64,000 nucleotides of DNA from Azospirillum sp. B21 (GCF_008364825.1 NZ_VTTO01000015.1:62001-126000), one strand, 5' to 3'; counted from the first letter of the stretch, positions 13,801-21,700 are shown. The notes: generated by a model not told the origin, from the sequence alone. Numbers and translations: made by a program.

Positions 13801-16800
13801 GCGGACGGTCAGCCAGTCCGTCCCGATGCGCCCGGCGGCGGTGACCGTGCGGCCCGTGCGGTCGAACGCGCTGTTGTCGCCGACCAGCGCCAGCGTGTCG
13901 GTGGCCAGCATGTTGATCGCCACCGCGGCGCCGACGCTGGCCTCCTTGTTCCACGAGAAGGCCCCGGCGGCGTTCCAGACATTCATCGACTGGTCCGCCG
14001 TCACCCACACCCGCGCGGCGTCGATGTCGGCCTGGTTGCTGATGGTGGCGCGGGTGGCGTCGCCCACCGTCACCATGCCCAGGATGACGTTGACGCCGAT
14101 GCCGCTGCCGCGCCCTGCCGTCGGGCTGATCGCCAGAAGGAAATTCTCGGTGTCGGCCTTCACCGACACGCCGCCCTGCGTGTCGATCACCACCCCGGCG
14201 CCGATGCCGGCGTTGGTCTTCGACATATGGGTGACGAGGTTGGTCGCTCCGCCGACCGCCGTCCCGTTTTCGTTGCCGCCGGTGCCCTGCAGCGTCACGC
14301 TGATGTTGCCGCCGATGTCGATGGAGGTGACGCCGGTGTGCGCCCGCACCACCACCGCTTCCTCCCACGTCCTGGTGGCGGTGGCCGAAACCCCGGTCAG
14401 GGCGTTCCAGCCGGTTTCAACCGCACTGGTCCACCCCGTCCACGCCCCGGCGGGGGTGGCGATGCGGGCGCCGTCGTCGACCCAGGCGTCCGTCTGGTTG
14501 GTGACGCTGAACAGGTTGACCGCACCGCCGAGGTTCACCTGCGCCTCGCCCTGGGCGGTGGCGCTGGCATAGGAGGTCAGCAGGCTGGTGACGCCGCTCA
14601 GCGACATCAGCCGCGTCTTGACGGTGTCGAAATCGTCCCACTTGGTCCAGCCCAGCACCTGCGCCACGTCCACCGCCAGCGGCAGGTCGGTGTCCGCCGA
14701 CACGCCGACGCGCGGCGCCTCCAGGGACACCCCGCCGCCGACCAGGGCGGTGGTGGAGTTGGTGTAGAAGCCGGTGGCGATGCCGGCGCTGAGGGTGGCG
14801 GAACCGCCCTGCCCCTTCATGGCCTCCGCCGCGCTGTCGGCCTTGCTCTGGATGCCCTGGACGGTCAGGCGGCCGGTGACGGTGATGGACTCGCCGGCCG
14901 TCAGCGAGGGCGCGGCGCGGCCGCCGTCGGCGGCGACCTCGGCCCTGACATTCTGGTTGGCGACGGTCAGCGCCATCGCCGAGCCGAGCTTGATGGAATC
15001 GGATCCCTCCTCCGTTCCCACCGCCTCCTTGGCCGCCGGATTCTGGCCGAGCTTGGACGCGACCGTGGCGTCCAGCTTGTCGCCCAGGACGCCGATGGTG
15101 CCGCGGCTGTGGGTTCCGACCTTGGTGGCGGCCTCGGTCGACAGGCCCTTGATCGCGGTGGCGGCATCGACATTGATGCGCCAGGCCTGCTGCACGTCGG
15201 TGCCCAGGCGGGCGGTGGCGTCGGTGTCGATGAAGTGCAGGGCGGCGGCCATTCCCGCCGCGCCGCCCTCGAACGCCTTGGCGGTGGAGGTGACGGAGAA
15301 GCTGCCGTCGTTGCGCGCCCGCAGGTCGAGCACCCGCGCGCCCACCACGGCGCCGCCGTCGATGACGGCGCTGGCCCGCACGTCGGCCTTGCCGATGGCG
15401 AGCGTGGTGGACACCTGCCCATCCTTGGAGGAGGCGCTTTCGGCGCGGACGGACAGGGACACGGCGTTGGCGGCGCGGACGGTCAGCGCTTCCCCGGCGT
15501 CGACGCGGGCCCCTGCCTGGATGCGGGCGGAGGATGCCGCCCCCACCTCGCCATAGAGCGCGGTGACGCTGACGTCGGTGCCGCCGCCGGACTTGGCCGC
15601 CTCCTTGACGGTGACGATGGTCGCCGCTTCCAGCGTGACGTTGCCGGTGCCGCTGACCACGGCGCCGTTCAGGATGGACACCGCCGCGCCGCCGCTGGCC
15701 CCCAGCAGGCCGGCGGCGAGGCCGGGCATGACGTTGTCCAGCTTCTGGTTGGAAAAGGTCACGCTGCCGTCGGTATGCTCGGCCTTGGCCGTGGACACCG
15801 CCGACAGCACGATGTTGGCACCGCGCAGGGTGCCGGCGACGGAGATGTTGGTGTCCCGCGCGATCCGGTTGGCCTGCACCGACCCTTCGGCCCGCGCGAT
15901 CAGGCGGATGTCGCCGGCGGCGAAGCCGTTGTCCGCCGACGCGTCCAGCACCGCTCCCGCCGACACCGTGATGTTCGGCGCGGTCAGGCTGATGGAGCCG
16001 GAATTGCCCGCCGAGCGGCCGTTGGCGAGGTTCCTGGTGGAAACCGTCGCCCCCGGCGCCACGGTGATGCTGTTGTCGGCGACCAGAACGAAGTTGCTTC
16101 CGCCGGTGAAGGTGTTCGAGACGGTCAGATCGGTCGGATCGAACAGCACGGTGCCCGGCGTGCCGCCGACGGCGGAGGCGTCGTAATGGCCGCCGGCGAT
16201 TTCCAGCACCTTGGCGGCGCTGACTTCGATGAAGCCGCCGCGCCCGCCCTCGCCGCCCTTCGCCTCGAACCGCGCGCCGGGGGCCACCGTGGCGTTGCGC
16301 TGGGCGTAGAGCCTGACGGTGCCGCCGGTGGTGTTGGCCCGGTTGTCGTTGGCGGTTACCCTGGCGGTGCCGGCGACGCTGATGTCGCGCCCGGCATTGA
16401 CGACGATCTTCCCGGCGGCGGCGTGTACCGCTCCGCCCGGACCGGGGCCGCCATCCGCCGCCACATGGCCGGAGAGGGCGACGTCGTCCTCGGCCACGAT
16501 CTCCAGCCCGCCGTCGCGCTCCACGATGCCGGCGCCAGCGGCCAGCCCCTGGGTGTTGACGGCGGCGGCGAACACCGGGTCCAGTTCGGCCTGCGGCCCG
16601 GTCTTGACGCTGCCGCTGACCTCGACCCGTTTGCCCTTCAGCCTGGCGCCGCCGGGCGCGTTGATCTTGCCGCGGACGGAGATCAGGCCGCCCGGCGAGA
16701 TCGGCGTGGAGCCGGTGACGATCTGCCGGGCGATCGCCGGATCGACCGCGCCGCCGGGGCCGACCGCGCGGTCGAGGTAATCGGCGGGCGGGGTCACCAC

Positions 16801-17304
16801 CGTCAATGCCCCCACATTGACCGCACCCGACGCGCCGACGACGAAGCCCTGCGGCGCGGCGAACACCACATGGCCGTCGATCCGCCCCTCGCGATAGCCG
16901 TTCAGCACGCCGTCGACGATGGCCGGGCCGTCCCGCACGATGTTGACCAGATGCTCGGTGCCGGCGGGCAGATGCAGGTTGGCCGTGTTGCCGGCCCCGA
17001 GCTGGAACTGCGAGAAGGAATTGAAGCCGATCCCCGCATTCACGGTGCCGGTGGTGATGTCGGTCCTGGCGCCCTGCACCTCCAGCCGGGTCTGGGTGCG
17101 TCCGTCGGGAACGATGAGGTTGCCGGCCGGGGCGCTGCCGATGGGGGCCTGCTGGGCAAGCACCGCCGGAGCGCCCGCGGCCATGGCCACGATCACCAGC
17201 GGATACAACGCCGTCGAACGCAACAGGGAACGCCGCCACACCTGCGCGCGTTGACGCGTACCGGGTTTCGGCGCGACCGCGCGCCGTTGATCCTGCTTGC
17301 CCAT
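1882..17304 (-). CDS. giant TpsA-type filamentous haemagglutinin-like adhesin (5140 aa)
   Basis: This is an exceptionally large surface or secreted exoprotein. Residues 1-50 are an extended signal peptide: a basic N-terminus, then a hydrophobic core ending VLAQQ. Residues from about 55 to 330 form the TPS secretion domain, with FNSFSQFQLGAG, ANLHLPAG and a VDGVLNG / HVVFAAPQGF pattern typical of FhaB-like N-termini. The remainder is thousands of residues of imperfect beta-helix repeats rich in Gly, Ala, Val, Thr and Asn (blocks such as VGGAVNVLT.. followed by A.V..A.V), the pattern often annotated as LktA-family filamentous adhesin. A 22-residue polyproline tract (4926-4947) leads into a Pro/Ser/Gln/Gly-rich tail. 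The ATG at 17304 has GGGGCAACC upstream. It lies 62 bp downstream of the SapC gene and overlaps the TpsB gene by 4 bp. It probably mediates attachment or biofilm formation; the ligand is unknown. Confidence 0.93.
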   Translation of the reverse strand: MGKQDQRRAVAPKPGTRQRAQVWRRSLLRSTALYPLVIVAMAAGAPAVLAQQAPIGSAPAGNLIVPDGRTQTRLEVQGARTDITTGTVNAGIGFNSFSQFQLGAGNTANLHLPAGTEHLVNIVRDGPAIVDGVLNGYREGRIDGHVVFAAPQGFVVGASGAVNVGALTVVTPPADYLDRAVGPGGAVDPAIARQIVTGSTPISPGGLISVRGKINAPGGARLKGKRVEVSGSVKTGPQAELDPVFAAAVNTQGLAAGAGIVERDGGLEIVAEDDVALSGHVAADGGPGPGGAVHAAAGKIVVNAGRDISVAGTARVTANDNRANTTGGTVRLYAQRNATVAPGARFEAKGGEGGRGGFIEVSAAKVLEIAGGHYDASAVGGTPGTVLFDPTDLTVSNTFTGGSNFVLVADNSITVAPGATVSTRNLANGRSAGNSGSISLTAPNITVSAGAVLDASADNGFAAGDIRLIARAEGSVQANRIARDTNISVAGTLRGANIVLSAVSTAKAEHTDGSVTFSNQKLDNVMPGLAAGLLGASGGAAVSILNGAVVSGTGNVTLEAATIVTVKEAAKSGGGTDVSVTALYGEVGAASSARIQAGARVDAGEALTVRAANAVSLSVRAESASSKDGQVSTTLAIGKADVRASAVIDGGAVVGARVLDLRARNDGSFSVTSTAKAFEGGAAGMAAALHFIDTDATARLGTDVQQAWRINVDAATAIKGLSTEAATKVGTHSRGTIGVLGDKLDATVASKLGQNPAAKEAVGTEEGSDSIKLGSAMALTVANQNVRAEVAADGGRAAPSLTAGESITVTGRLTVQGIQSKADSAAEAMKGQGGSATLSAGIATGFYTNSTTALVGGGVSLEAPRVGVSADTDLPLAVDVAQVLGWTKWDDFDTVKTRLMSLSGVTSLLTSYASATAQGEAQVNLGGAVNLFSVTNQTDAWVDDGARIATPAGAWTGWTSAVETGWNALTGVSATATRTWEEAVVVRAHTGVTSIDIGGNISVTLQGTGGNENGTAVGGATNLVTHMSKTNAGIGAGVVIDTQGGVSVKADTENFLLAISPTAGRGSGIGVNVILGMVTVGDATRATISNQADIDAARVWVTADQSMNVWNAAGAFSWNKEASVGAAVAINMLATDTLALVGDNSAFDRTGRTVTAAGRIGTDWLTVRSFSDGVAGALAVAGTVTKNSSQKQSEADNAEVEKKGGIGTKIKNFVVGTKDALVSSLPNGLTSTVSTVKDFAFSDPGGEQKKLEEARFGLALSGSATVQLSALNTRARVDGALIQGSGSGLKVNVQALNNAFLLSLSGAGALTWSQSSSSQMNAAVAGAMALSISDNHTDAIVANSRISKADAMAVQALNGGMTVAIGLGLAVNQSSGENNVSGAGSVSLALVRDSASAVIDGGVLTGNPGNGSTIDGAPADYVTVTAYQRTDIGVGGGSLFAGGKAGAGLAFSFAMVTDGIGEGGVHLNAAEASIRNSDVRDFSSIAVSALDVRRLGAGAAMGSALTDYAAAGAFVHIDSGVTSLAEIRHSTVRASGNIAVLADGTANAALDQALANDGKLATNSENVDFAGKAVKKEGLGSTIVGVAGVVQQGQSNVGLAYVGASVHNLHLARVLAADIASSGGVVTVDARDSTLIVTVGMGAALAQGSFAGLGTITLNVVENRNIAQLGDAGAEAGSTRVAGTQVAVRATDATLITSASGNAGYGGSVSMGGAFAVNHLGSTTRATVARAAVTPGASGLSVLAESRGEIWAVAVQGAFSKETAISGSGTGNNISNRLEAEVIDTTAVTPAANAVVRVSDNSSIRAAAGAAAFSMNWASVGAGIAVNRIGNILTASVRGAGTNLSVRNLLVDAQTRTAITSVGLGVAGTSMAAVAGSMATSILNTSVDASIRDRAVVTAENNVGVTASSIDRIDGGAGAVGVAVEYFGMGIGTAVNVVTGTTTARIAEGAAVTGKGLNAADTLTVHDGGVSGLNPVTDVLGAGEVAARFAVKDMAGSVKSVRGVAVNALSLQQVGVSAGSVGLAFNIAGSAALAASVGVNVLTGHTAAQVDGATVRGANLDVVAGSHTLAVGMVTGIAGGGGFAAAGALESTAFSRTTRATVTASDVSVGGEVGIRADASQTAASVNSGIGVALAGIAAGAIVTVFDAETEAYTTGSAINAAGLTIAAASRNALSTAGNTMVVSGASAGGALSVTTSTNRTRAYAGSLSGPAVGLAVGRLEIEAYGGNAFFNQTLSASGGSLVGLAAMANVLYAGNETRAGLYNATVTGRTANTAVDVKATEDLSVLALSGALGIGVNGSGIGAAANILVAKSDVAAEIDRATLTSNIGHVSVTALSNRSADVVTVGGGLGVATGIGGAGSLILFGLGSAGDAYQVLDKDGNGTLTRAGLLADTTDLTRNNQSLSGSDKARYDAYGHRDVAKAITASKANTTTARFDNSTLAGNSLNVRAKDTTGTRNIVGGVGGSLLGEGVGGSVGVTRVYNAVTAQALGSGIQAYGVVVQADTANGASGKTADVIALAGAAGSVALGAAYADAAADNHVTARLESAASPNGGTVSVAAADAASVNAEAYGMEIGGTAVGVSIARAGKTGTVLAGVGGGGARSITGFDTLTVDAGSTGTVGTHAVAGVAGIAFTLEGAVALASDATAVRAEVADDTTVATRGAVAVRAHAAPNTSSKAVGASVSKVAIGTSVATSTVETTVTAATGNRSVITTPASVTIAASARPEAEQETARAEAYSGAGGLLAAVNATVATVTGKSTVRALTGAGSSITHGGLAVTALNESVQTALGLGVTIGGVLALGANLSAAESAMVTEVSLGGGSYVAGNEAANTAVLLSAVGRSMATAESTAGAGGLIAGAASAATIKDGSRVRTTVADGLAQTVVRAGGITVEAAHTSDYWGYANSVQASIAGMSGSLVDNSLSADVGVVIGNNVRLHATRDAMSLESRVAVVQRDLLDENGDPRSNAEGGAGGVITGAAVTSRTVLDTRSAVDIGQNAQLWAFGGAVLNGGKPLNINALTLVEITDRAKLITGGLIQMPEVRSTVTGSVRNTVAIGSGAALNAIGSIGIGAYTDGSVLAAAMGKTYGLAGFLAGTAKVGLSAIQSVTVGTGASVWSWENATLAAGARGDGSAANRLRLAAYTDIYNGTAFSLNTDPYAEASGNSVNTLLLDTGSIVRAVRDVTLIADRGEVNVGGFGNGTNPWLDLFGQKITDSKSILSATERMTLRGTVDAGILYDQSLVITKGSDGKAVLTTGTNGWQAFATSNGVVQVNLRERMAAFLQENPSQQLLYGDILNQLSDGMSAVVVSGMRAAPGNVVIRTGELLAGNGATLTAHGAPSMRILNTTDFNVVVEDLYIADGTGGQVLFTGALRRPNAPAELRIVEDGLNQLPSVSIVNSATSGAPLLALMGTAFNPRGIVALENQSGDIIQMGGMNALSLSVVAPRGSYTQRVAGTYHLGGINLSGVATRDKTYYSSIDVITDHLSVQYSQSGSTDAGMAGELLINASLITAGKVAIVADMIDVGGRIVSQQTFDYAVLFDGGDSALNATMDAARSAWRAGTGQRYTTITGRVLNGAALATARYDALQDRILMDDIVASTRSGGLPSATEVDAAGVKVKTVSLVGGGSVYLEGKIVSTVGRPLSGIEVQAGYGNIEIHNTTGRELVLGGIDAGSAGTGRVTLVDKLKTDAGGRPLISIYEFTAGQGRTDYIGYDQAALVKTAVAGDTAENRSLLYTPLQGAGFHYQYSATLDVYRSGPSPNDISIRWQDPWKADFEPTFAVFTDAIGNSASAISFRHRSNTLDPFTGSPVGLVDLTLWRRLGADNPFSITFTGNAAGTVKVSSAANLIVGGDIRNASGATALSSSLGNVTSINNATITARTLTIDAGTGIGLGKDLPLTVELTGSRLVATTHRGDIDLTVKTPVLAAQLDARTGDVRLTATGDIVGHDRAASGWTYDVHGRHVSLSTVGGSIGTAGTPLALLATERLDASASNSIAVTQVAGDLKVGSIASTGGDVSVTALNGNITDANPIQIDEENQARLAQVWRSLNLTSDNAEYETVMAYEMSVTARYQEYWSIRSIAYAGGSLDLTGKSHFFKAQAAAALGTANPTDADIAGWVQARYTALDSFFRTEVYGGGPLPDAFTTHQEGWTYTLDRSSTLYGEMVRGAQWTESQLHYIVDAKAVTPVTGTSVRRGTPNISGNNVTINAAQGSIGNTGSPIVIEIQYDGPFSITDAQAAALAGAAPGELSVATYDDPSHFTLITIANPDPLFVNATGVLRATALNDVVMSAPGTIRTGGIHSVRGDVKLTAGNGIEQVGTSDSISGSRLKLDGGSGSVGTLENPLLVTGTGGWVDLATAAGDVVIARKTGDLVVGNIYAGGTMKLAAQAGSILSSFNNSAVHLMANSIDLWSAGSIGNWEWRLNVGLGGGFMNLRALGDVFVRAPGGDLRVGNATTAATLVLGSAADLVVGGTVTAPAVDMQVAGTVKLLSGGSITNTVHPLILNAGGLTMAGGTSIGSVLGVNMMLTGGATIGEEGGAPATITAGHGLSINAGGPVTLQGSGSTLQAGAGDLTVTGGDDVRLTGGGLTGSRIAVTSTRNVTLSGTFAGTNGVTVTAGGNLIAGAYSVVRSIAGDVSLSGYYLRLDHGTAVEGGRLTVGTTAVGANLGEGLGPVSLSARDTATLTFAGSVGLDGSITAARGLSLTAGGSFGTAAGSRLHGGAGDVTLRAASLDLTGTRFSGRTASLTGTGAIRLTDLVAANLDVTGGVVTIDRGQVGRATIAADGALRIDGLEVDESVSLRSSDIVASLRQMADASRNGRTLGLRVDGGGSATPIAVMRIEAAAVQAELSRVHYVTFDTSAARLRLQNSEVTGNMRLSAAGLAAWMDNTSPVPVLVAQQYYAGNGRFDFIFEDGRVTTTATRIVLPSPPPPPPPPPPPPPPPPPPPPPPKEPPVVPPVLPPVTPENPPVETPQSPPVRPPVSPPVAPPPPPVVQPVQPVSPSVVPNSGVPSDAVQTVVRQVMSATTTAAAGSSGTMSAAPAGGGTPTAFTSGPVTGPMGGIAGVSRPSSGGGPVVGVNLGDSSSGQSPGTTTSQGASQGANQGNAPASRSTDGQQPAGTGENSDEDGRKSARAGATPAGGTR
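2464..2529 (-). repeat. trinucleotide tract encoding 22 consecutive prolines in the adhesin
   Basis: Twenty-two consecutive codons on the minus strand are CCN (plus strand NGG), a mixture of CCG, CCT and CCA, so this is not a pure microsatellite. The tract encodes residues 4926-4947 of the giant adhesin and separates the beta-helix body from a shorter Pro/Ser-rich C-terminal tail. It may act as a rigid spacer through the outer membrane or cell envelope. The stretch could vary in length by slippage. Confidence 0.9.
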
Positions 17305-17366
17305 GGTTGCCCCGTGGATTGTCTTTTTTGGTCGATATGCCCGGCGGCGCCTGCCGGCACCACGCG

Positions 17367-18074
17367 TCAGCCGTTAGCCGCGACCGTGGTGAGCGCCGGA
17401 ATGGTGCCGAGCGACAGCAGGTGCGCATGGATCCAGGCCAGCGCTCCGGACCGGAACAGCGCCGTCACGTCCCCGTCCGGAAGCTGGGCGAGCTTGCGGG
17501 CATCGACGATGGACAGCCCGTCCAGGATTTGCGGCTCGCCCCCCGGCCCCGTGGTCTGGATGGCCCAGGATTTCAGGAGGTTCAGCTCGCGGAGCTTCGC
17601 GGTGAACTCCTGGGTGCGGCGCATCTCCTCCTGGAAATGAACCAGGAAGGCGATGGTGCGTTTCAGGAACTCGCTTTCCTTGCCGTCGGCGTCGAACAGG
17701 GGTTCCCCCTCGTCCTGGCTGAAGCCGGCATAGGCCTCGTCGAAGCAGACGGTGCTGTCATCGGCCAGGACGAAGGGATAGCGGCGGACGAAGGCCGGGA
17801 CATAGCTGTCCCGCCAGCGTCCGTCTTCGGCCACGAAGCGGTTGCCGCCGGACGCCATGCCCAGCAGGGCGATGGGAAACGCCTCGCCATCCTGCGGTTC
17901 AAGGAAGAAGATGGGGTACGAGCGCGCCGCCTCGACGAACTCCACGCCAGCCAGCGGGACCGAATTCACCCCCGCCGCAAAAGAGAAATCCAAGCCGTTG
18001 GGCTTCAGCCTGACGGCGGAATGCTGGTCACGGTTCAACGCCGTAGGGCGTTCGTAGAACATGGAGATTGGCAT
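17367..18074 (-). CDS. SapC family protein
   Basis: This 235-residue protein has the hallmarks of the SapC family (PF07277). It has an N-terminal FAAGVNSVPLAGVEF segment followed by YPIFF, then RYPFVLADD, and a CFDEAYAGFSQDEGEPLF block at about residues 105-130. A helical C-terminal half ends before VDARKLAQLPD. Family members were first linked to S-layer protein export in Campylobacter, but the biochemical role is unknown. The ATG at 18074 is preferred over the next Met at 18062 because AGGGA lies about six bases upstream. It is the first gene of a minus-strand run that continues 62 bp later into the TpsA gene, suggesting a role in making or exporting the adhesin. Confidence 0.88.
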   Translation of the reverse strand: MPISMFYERPTALNRDQHSAVRLKPNGLDFSFAAGVNSVPLAGVEFVEAARSYPIFFLEPQDGEAFPIALLGMASGGNRFVAEDGRWRDSYVPAFVRRYPFVLADDSTVCFDEAYAGFSQDEGEPLFDADGKESEFLKRTIAFLVHFQEEMRRTQEFTAKLRELNLLKSWAIQTTGPGGEPQILDGLSIVDARKLAQLPDGDVTALFRSGALAWIHAHLLSLGTIPALTTVAANG

Positions 18075-18290
18075 GTCGGTCCCTGGATCAGGCAGCTGGG
18101 GGATACCCCTAAAGATCCCGGGGACAGTAGCCGCACACCCCAAACGGGCAAATCAATCACCATTGAAGAAGCGACGGACCGATTGGGCGGGTGGTGGTGC
18201 GCTTCAGCGGCAGCGACACCCGCCGCTTCGACCTCGACCTGGACGGCGACATCGTGGCACTGCTCAGTCTCGGGTTAGGCGCAAACACGA

Positions 18291-18324
18291 CGAAGGCCGG
18301 CGCTGCGGGAGCGTCCGGCCTTCG
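18291..18324. terminator. terminator-like hairpin
   Basis: The arms CGAAGGCCGG and CCGGCCTTCG pair perfectly over 10 bp. The 14-nt loop can add four more pairs (CGCT with AGCG). There is no plus-strand T tract after it. On the minus strand the stem is followed by a T-containing stretch (TCGTGTTTGC). It may insulate the adhesin operon from the BREX side or be the terminator of a gene that has decayed. Confidence 0.45.
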
Positions 18325-18575
18325 GGAGCGATCGAGATCGGCAAGAGTGGTTGCGAAGAGCCTCCGGTACCCAAAGGTGGGGTTCGGGCGGAATGAGATG
18401 CATCTCCAGAAAGCCGCCGTCGCGGGTGCGTATCCAGTCGCCGAACGGCATGCCGGCTTTCTCTGAGTTCTCCCGCCCCAGCAGGAGCGCAGATTTCCGA
18501 TCCGATCGACACAGGCCAGAATTTCGTCAATGCGGCTTTCAGAAATGCCACGTCTCTGGAGGCGGCGGCGTTGAC

Positions 18576-18581
18576 TATAAT
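18576..18581 (+). promoter_or_regulatory. possible -10 box upstream of pglW
   Basis: A perfect TATAAT hexamer sits 188 bp before the pglW start. No good -35 hexamer is present at 16-18 bp upstream, so this is only a candidate. An overlapping TTGACT could instead act as a -35 with a poor, over-spaced -10. Confidence 0.25.
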
Positions 18582-18769
18582 CGCTTTCGTCGCACACTCA
18601 TAAACCGCGAATTAAGTCATCACGGCCTGCGTCGCGCTGACGATGAGCAGGCTCCACCTCCAGACGCGGAAGCACCTTCCGATCGATACCGGCCGGGAAA
18701 CACAACCCAGCTCTGGACCTGCGCCCTCGCCTGTCGCATCCTGCCGCCGCTTGCAGGAAGAGGTACCTC

Positions 18770-21700
18770 ATGGCGATGGGTCCACAGCGTTGGCTGACGA
18801 TCACGGAGTCCCCGTTCCCTTGGGAGCGGGAGGCGCTGGAATTTCTGCGGGGACACCTGCCCGACCGTGATCCCTGGTACGCCTGGTCCAACGTCGAGTT
18901 CATCGACGACGAAGGCAAGGTCAACGAGGTCGACGCGCTTGTCCTGTCGCCGCACGGCCTGTTCCTGGTTGAGATCAAGAGCCGCCCGGGCCGGCTGGAC
19001 GGCGATGCCCACAGCTGGACCTGGACCACGGACGGACGCCGCCGCACGGACGACAACCCGCTGATCCTGGCGAACCGCAAGGCCAGGCGCCTGAAGGGCT
19101 TGCTGAAGGGGCAGAGCGTGGTCAAGCGGCTGAAGTTGGGCCTGCCCTATATCTCGGCAGTGATCTTCCTGTCCGCCGATGGGCTGGACTGGCAGGTCGA
19201 TCCGTCCACCGCCCTGTCCACCTTCGGCCGGCGGCCCTCCAGATCGGGCGAGGGCATCATCAACGCCCTGAACAACGGCTTGCAGACCGCGAGGCCGCAC
19301 CCGCCGATAACGGCCGAACAGGCCAACATGGTGCGCCGGGCAATCGCGGAGGCTGGGATCCGCCCCTCCCTGCGCGACCGCCGCATCGGCGACTACGAGC
19401 TGAAGCGCATCCTGGCCGAGGGCGACGGCTGGCAGGACTGGGAGGGCCGCCACGTCACCCTGGACGTGGCGCGGCGCATCCGCCTCTATCCCTACAGCTC
19501 CGCATCCGACGAGGAGGCGCGACGCGCGCTCGGCCGGATGGCGGTCAGGGAGTTCCAGGTCCTGGAGGGCATCGACCATCCGGGCCTGCTGCGGGTTCGC
19601 GACTACAGGGACACCGAACGCGGCCCGGCGCTGATCTTCGATCACGATCCACGGGCGATCCGGCTCGACCTGCTGATGCGCGACCATCTCGATCTGATGG
19701 GAGCGGAGCTACGGCTGCACATCATCCGCCAATTGGCGGAAACGCTGAAATACGCCCATGGCAAGCGGCTGTTCCACCGCGCCCTGTCGCCCCACAGCAT
19801 CCTTGTCCGCGACGTCGACCAGCCGCTGCCCCGGCTGCAGATCATGAACTGGCAGACGGCGGCGCGGGAAGCGTCGGCCGCCGGAACCACCCATGCCACC
19901 ACCGGCACCAGCCATCTGGACAGCTATGTCGAGGATCCGGCAAAGGTCTACATCGCGCCGGAAGCGCTCAGCGGCGGCCCCCAGTCCGGGCCGCATCACG
20001 ACGTGTTCTCGCTGGCCGCCATCGCCTACCACCTGTTCACCGGCCAGCCGCCCGCCCCCTCCCCGCTCGAACTGGCCGCCCGGCTGCGCTCCGGCTCCGG
20101 CCTGCTGGTCTCCGACGTGGTGGACGGGGCGATGCAGAGCCTTGTCGACCTGATCCGCATCGGCACCCATCCGGAGGTGCCGATGCGGATCGCCTCGATG
20201 GACGAGTTCCTCGAACGGCTGGCGGAGGTGGAGCGCGACCTGCAGCGCGGCACGCCGGAAACCACCGTCGACCCCTCCTCTGCCAAACCCGGCGAGCGGC
20301 TGGAGGGCGGCTTCACCGTCGTCCGTCGTCTGGGCCGCGGCGCCTCGGCCGACGCCCTGCTGGTCCAGCCCGATGGCGACGAAGGGGAGCTGGTGCTGAA
20401 GGTGGCGCTCGACCCCGCCCACAACGACCGGCTGGAGGCGGAGGCCGCGGCGCTCGACAAGCTGCACCACACCAACATCGTCTCGGCCCGCCGCACGCTG
20501 ACCGTTGCCGGACGGACGGCGATCCTGATGGAAAGTGCCGGCCCCCAGACCCTGGCGCAGCTGCTTCGCGCCCCCGGTGGCCTGTCGCTGGACCTCAAGC
20601 GGCGCTTTGGCGAGGAGCTGCTGAGCGCCGTCGACCATCTGGAGCAGAAGGGCGTCGCCCACCGCGACATCAAGCCGGACAACATCGGCATCACAGAGGG
20701 GAAGGAGCGCCGGCGGCTGGTGCTCTTCGACTTCTCGCTGGCCCGCACCTCCCCGGACAACATCCAGGCGGGGACGCGCCCCTATCTCGACCCCTTCCTG
20801 GTCCTGCGCCGCCCGCCGCGCTGGGACCTCAGTGCCGAGCGGTTCGCCGCCGCCGTCACCCTGCACGAGATGATGACCGGCCTGCTGCCCAGTTGGGGCG
20901 ACGGGCAGAGCGACGCGGCGATGATCGACGACGAGGCGACCATCGCGTCCGACCGCATCGATCCGCATCTGCGCGAGGGGCTGACCGCCTTCTTCGACAA
21001 GGCGCTGCGCCGCACCCCGCGTGAACGCTTCGACAATGCGGAGGACATGCTGCGGGCCTGGCGCCGGGTGTTCGACGAGGCGGTGACCGCCCCGGACGAC
21101 CCGGACGGCTTCGACGCCATCGCCCGCCGCGTCACCGCCACCACCCCCATCGCCGACCTCGGCTATAGCGTCGAGGCGCAGGACGTGCTCGACCGCATGG
21201 GAGTCCACAGCGTGCGCGACCTGCTGGAGGTGCCCCGCCGCAACATCCGGCTGGCGAGCGGCGTCGGCGACCGCATCCGCAAGGAAATCCGGCTCAAGGC
21301 GAAGCGGCTGGCCCAGCTTCGCAAGGATCTGGCCCCCGGCACCCCCACCCCGACCGACCTCGGCCCCGCCGACACCGACCGCCCCAGCATCGACCGGCTG
21401 GCCGAGATGCTGATCCCCGGCCGTCCGCTGGGCGAGGAGACGACCGAGGATCAGGTGCTCGCCGTCTTCCTCGGGCTGGAGGCGGCCGCAATCCCGCAGG
21501 ATTGGCCTTCGGTCGGCGAGGTGGCGAGCCGCTGCGGCATCGCCCGCACCGCCGTCGCCGCGGCCCTCGCCAAGGGACGGGAGCGCTGGCAGCGGCAGAA
21601 GGCGCTGGGCACCCTGCGCACCGATCTGCGCGCCCTGCTGACGCTGCATGGCGGCGTGATGACGGTGGCGGAGCTGACGCCGCAGGTGCTGGCCATGCGC

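Larger units (their letters stand above)
18075..18769. other. 695-bp intergenic region between the adhesin operon and the BREX locus
   Basis: This divergent region carries the promoters of the SapC-adhesin operon (leftward) and of pglW (rightward). Short open frames exist on both strands but none has a convincing ribosome binding site plus recognisable family. A plus-strand stretch around 18191-18290 reads VVRFSGSDTRRFDLDLDGDI, which looks protein-like and may be the remnant of a lost gene. A strong hairpin lies at 18291-18324. No RNA gene was recognised. Confidence 0.6.

Noticed and set aside
14417..17428. 1003-codon alternative minus-strand frame over the adhesin N-terminus
   Set aside because: It is overlapped by the in-frame TPS domain and consists of Arg/Gly-rich noise.
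11104..17640. Second long plus-strand open frame (2178 codons)
   Set aside because: It is antisense to the adhesin and into the SapC gene, low in complexity, and has no recognisable family or start signal.
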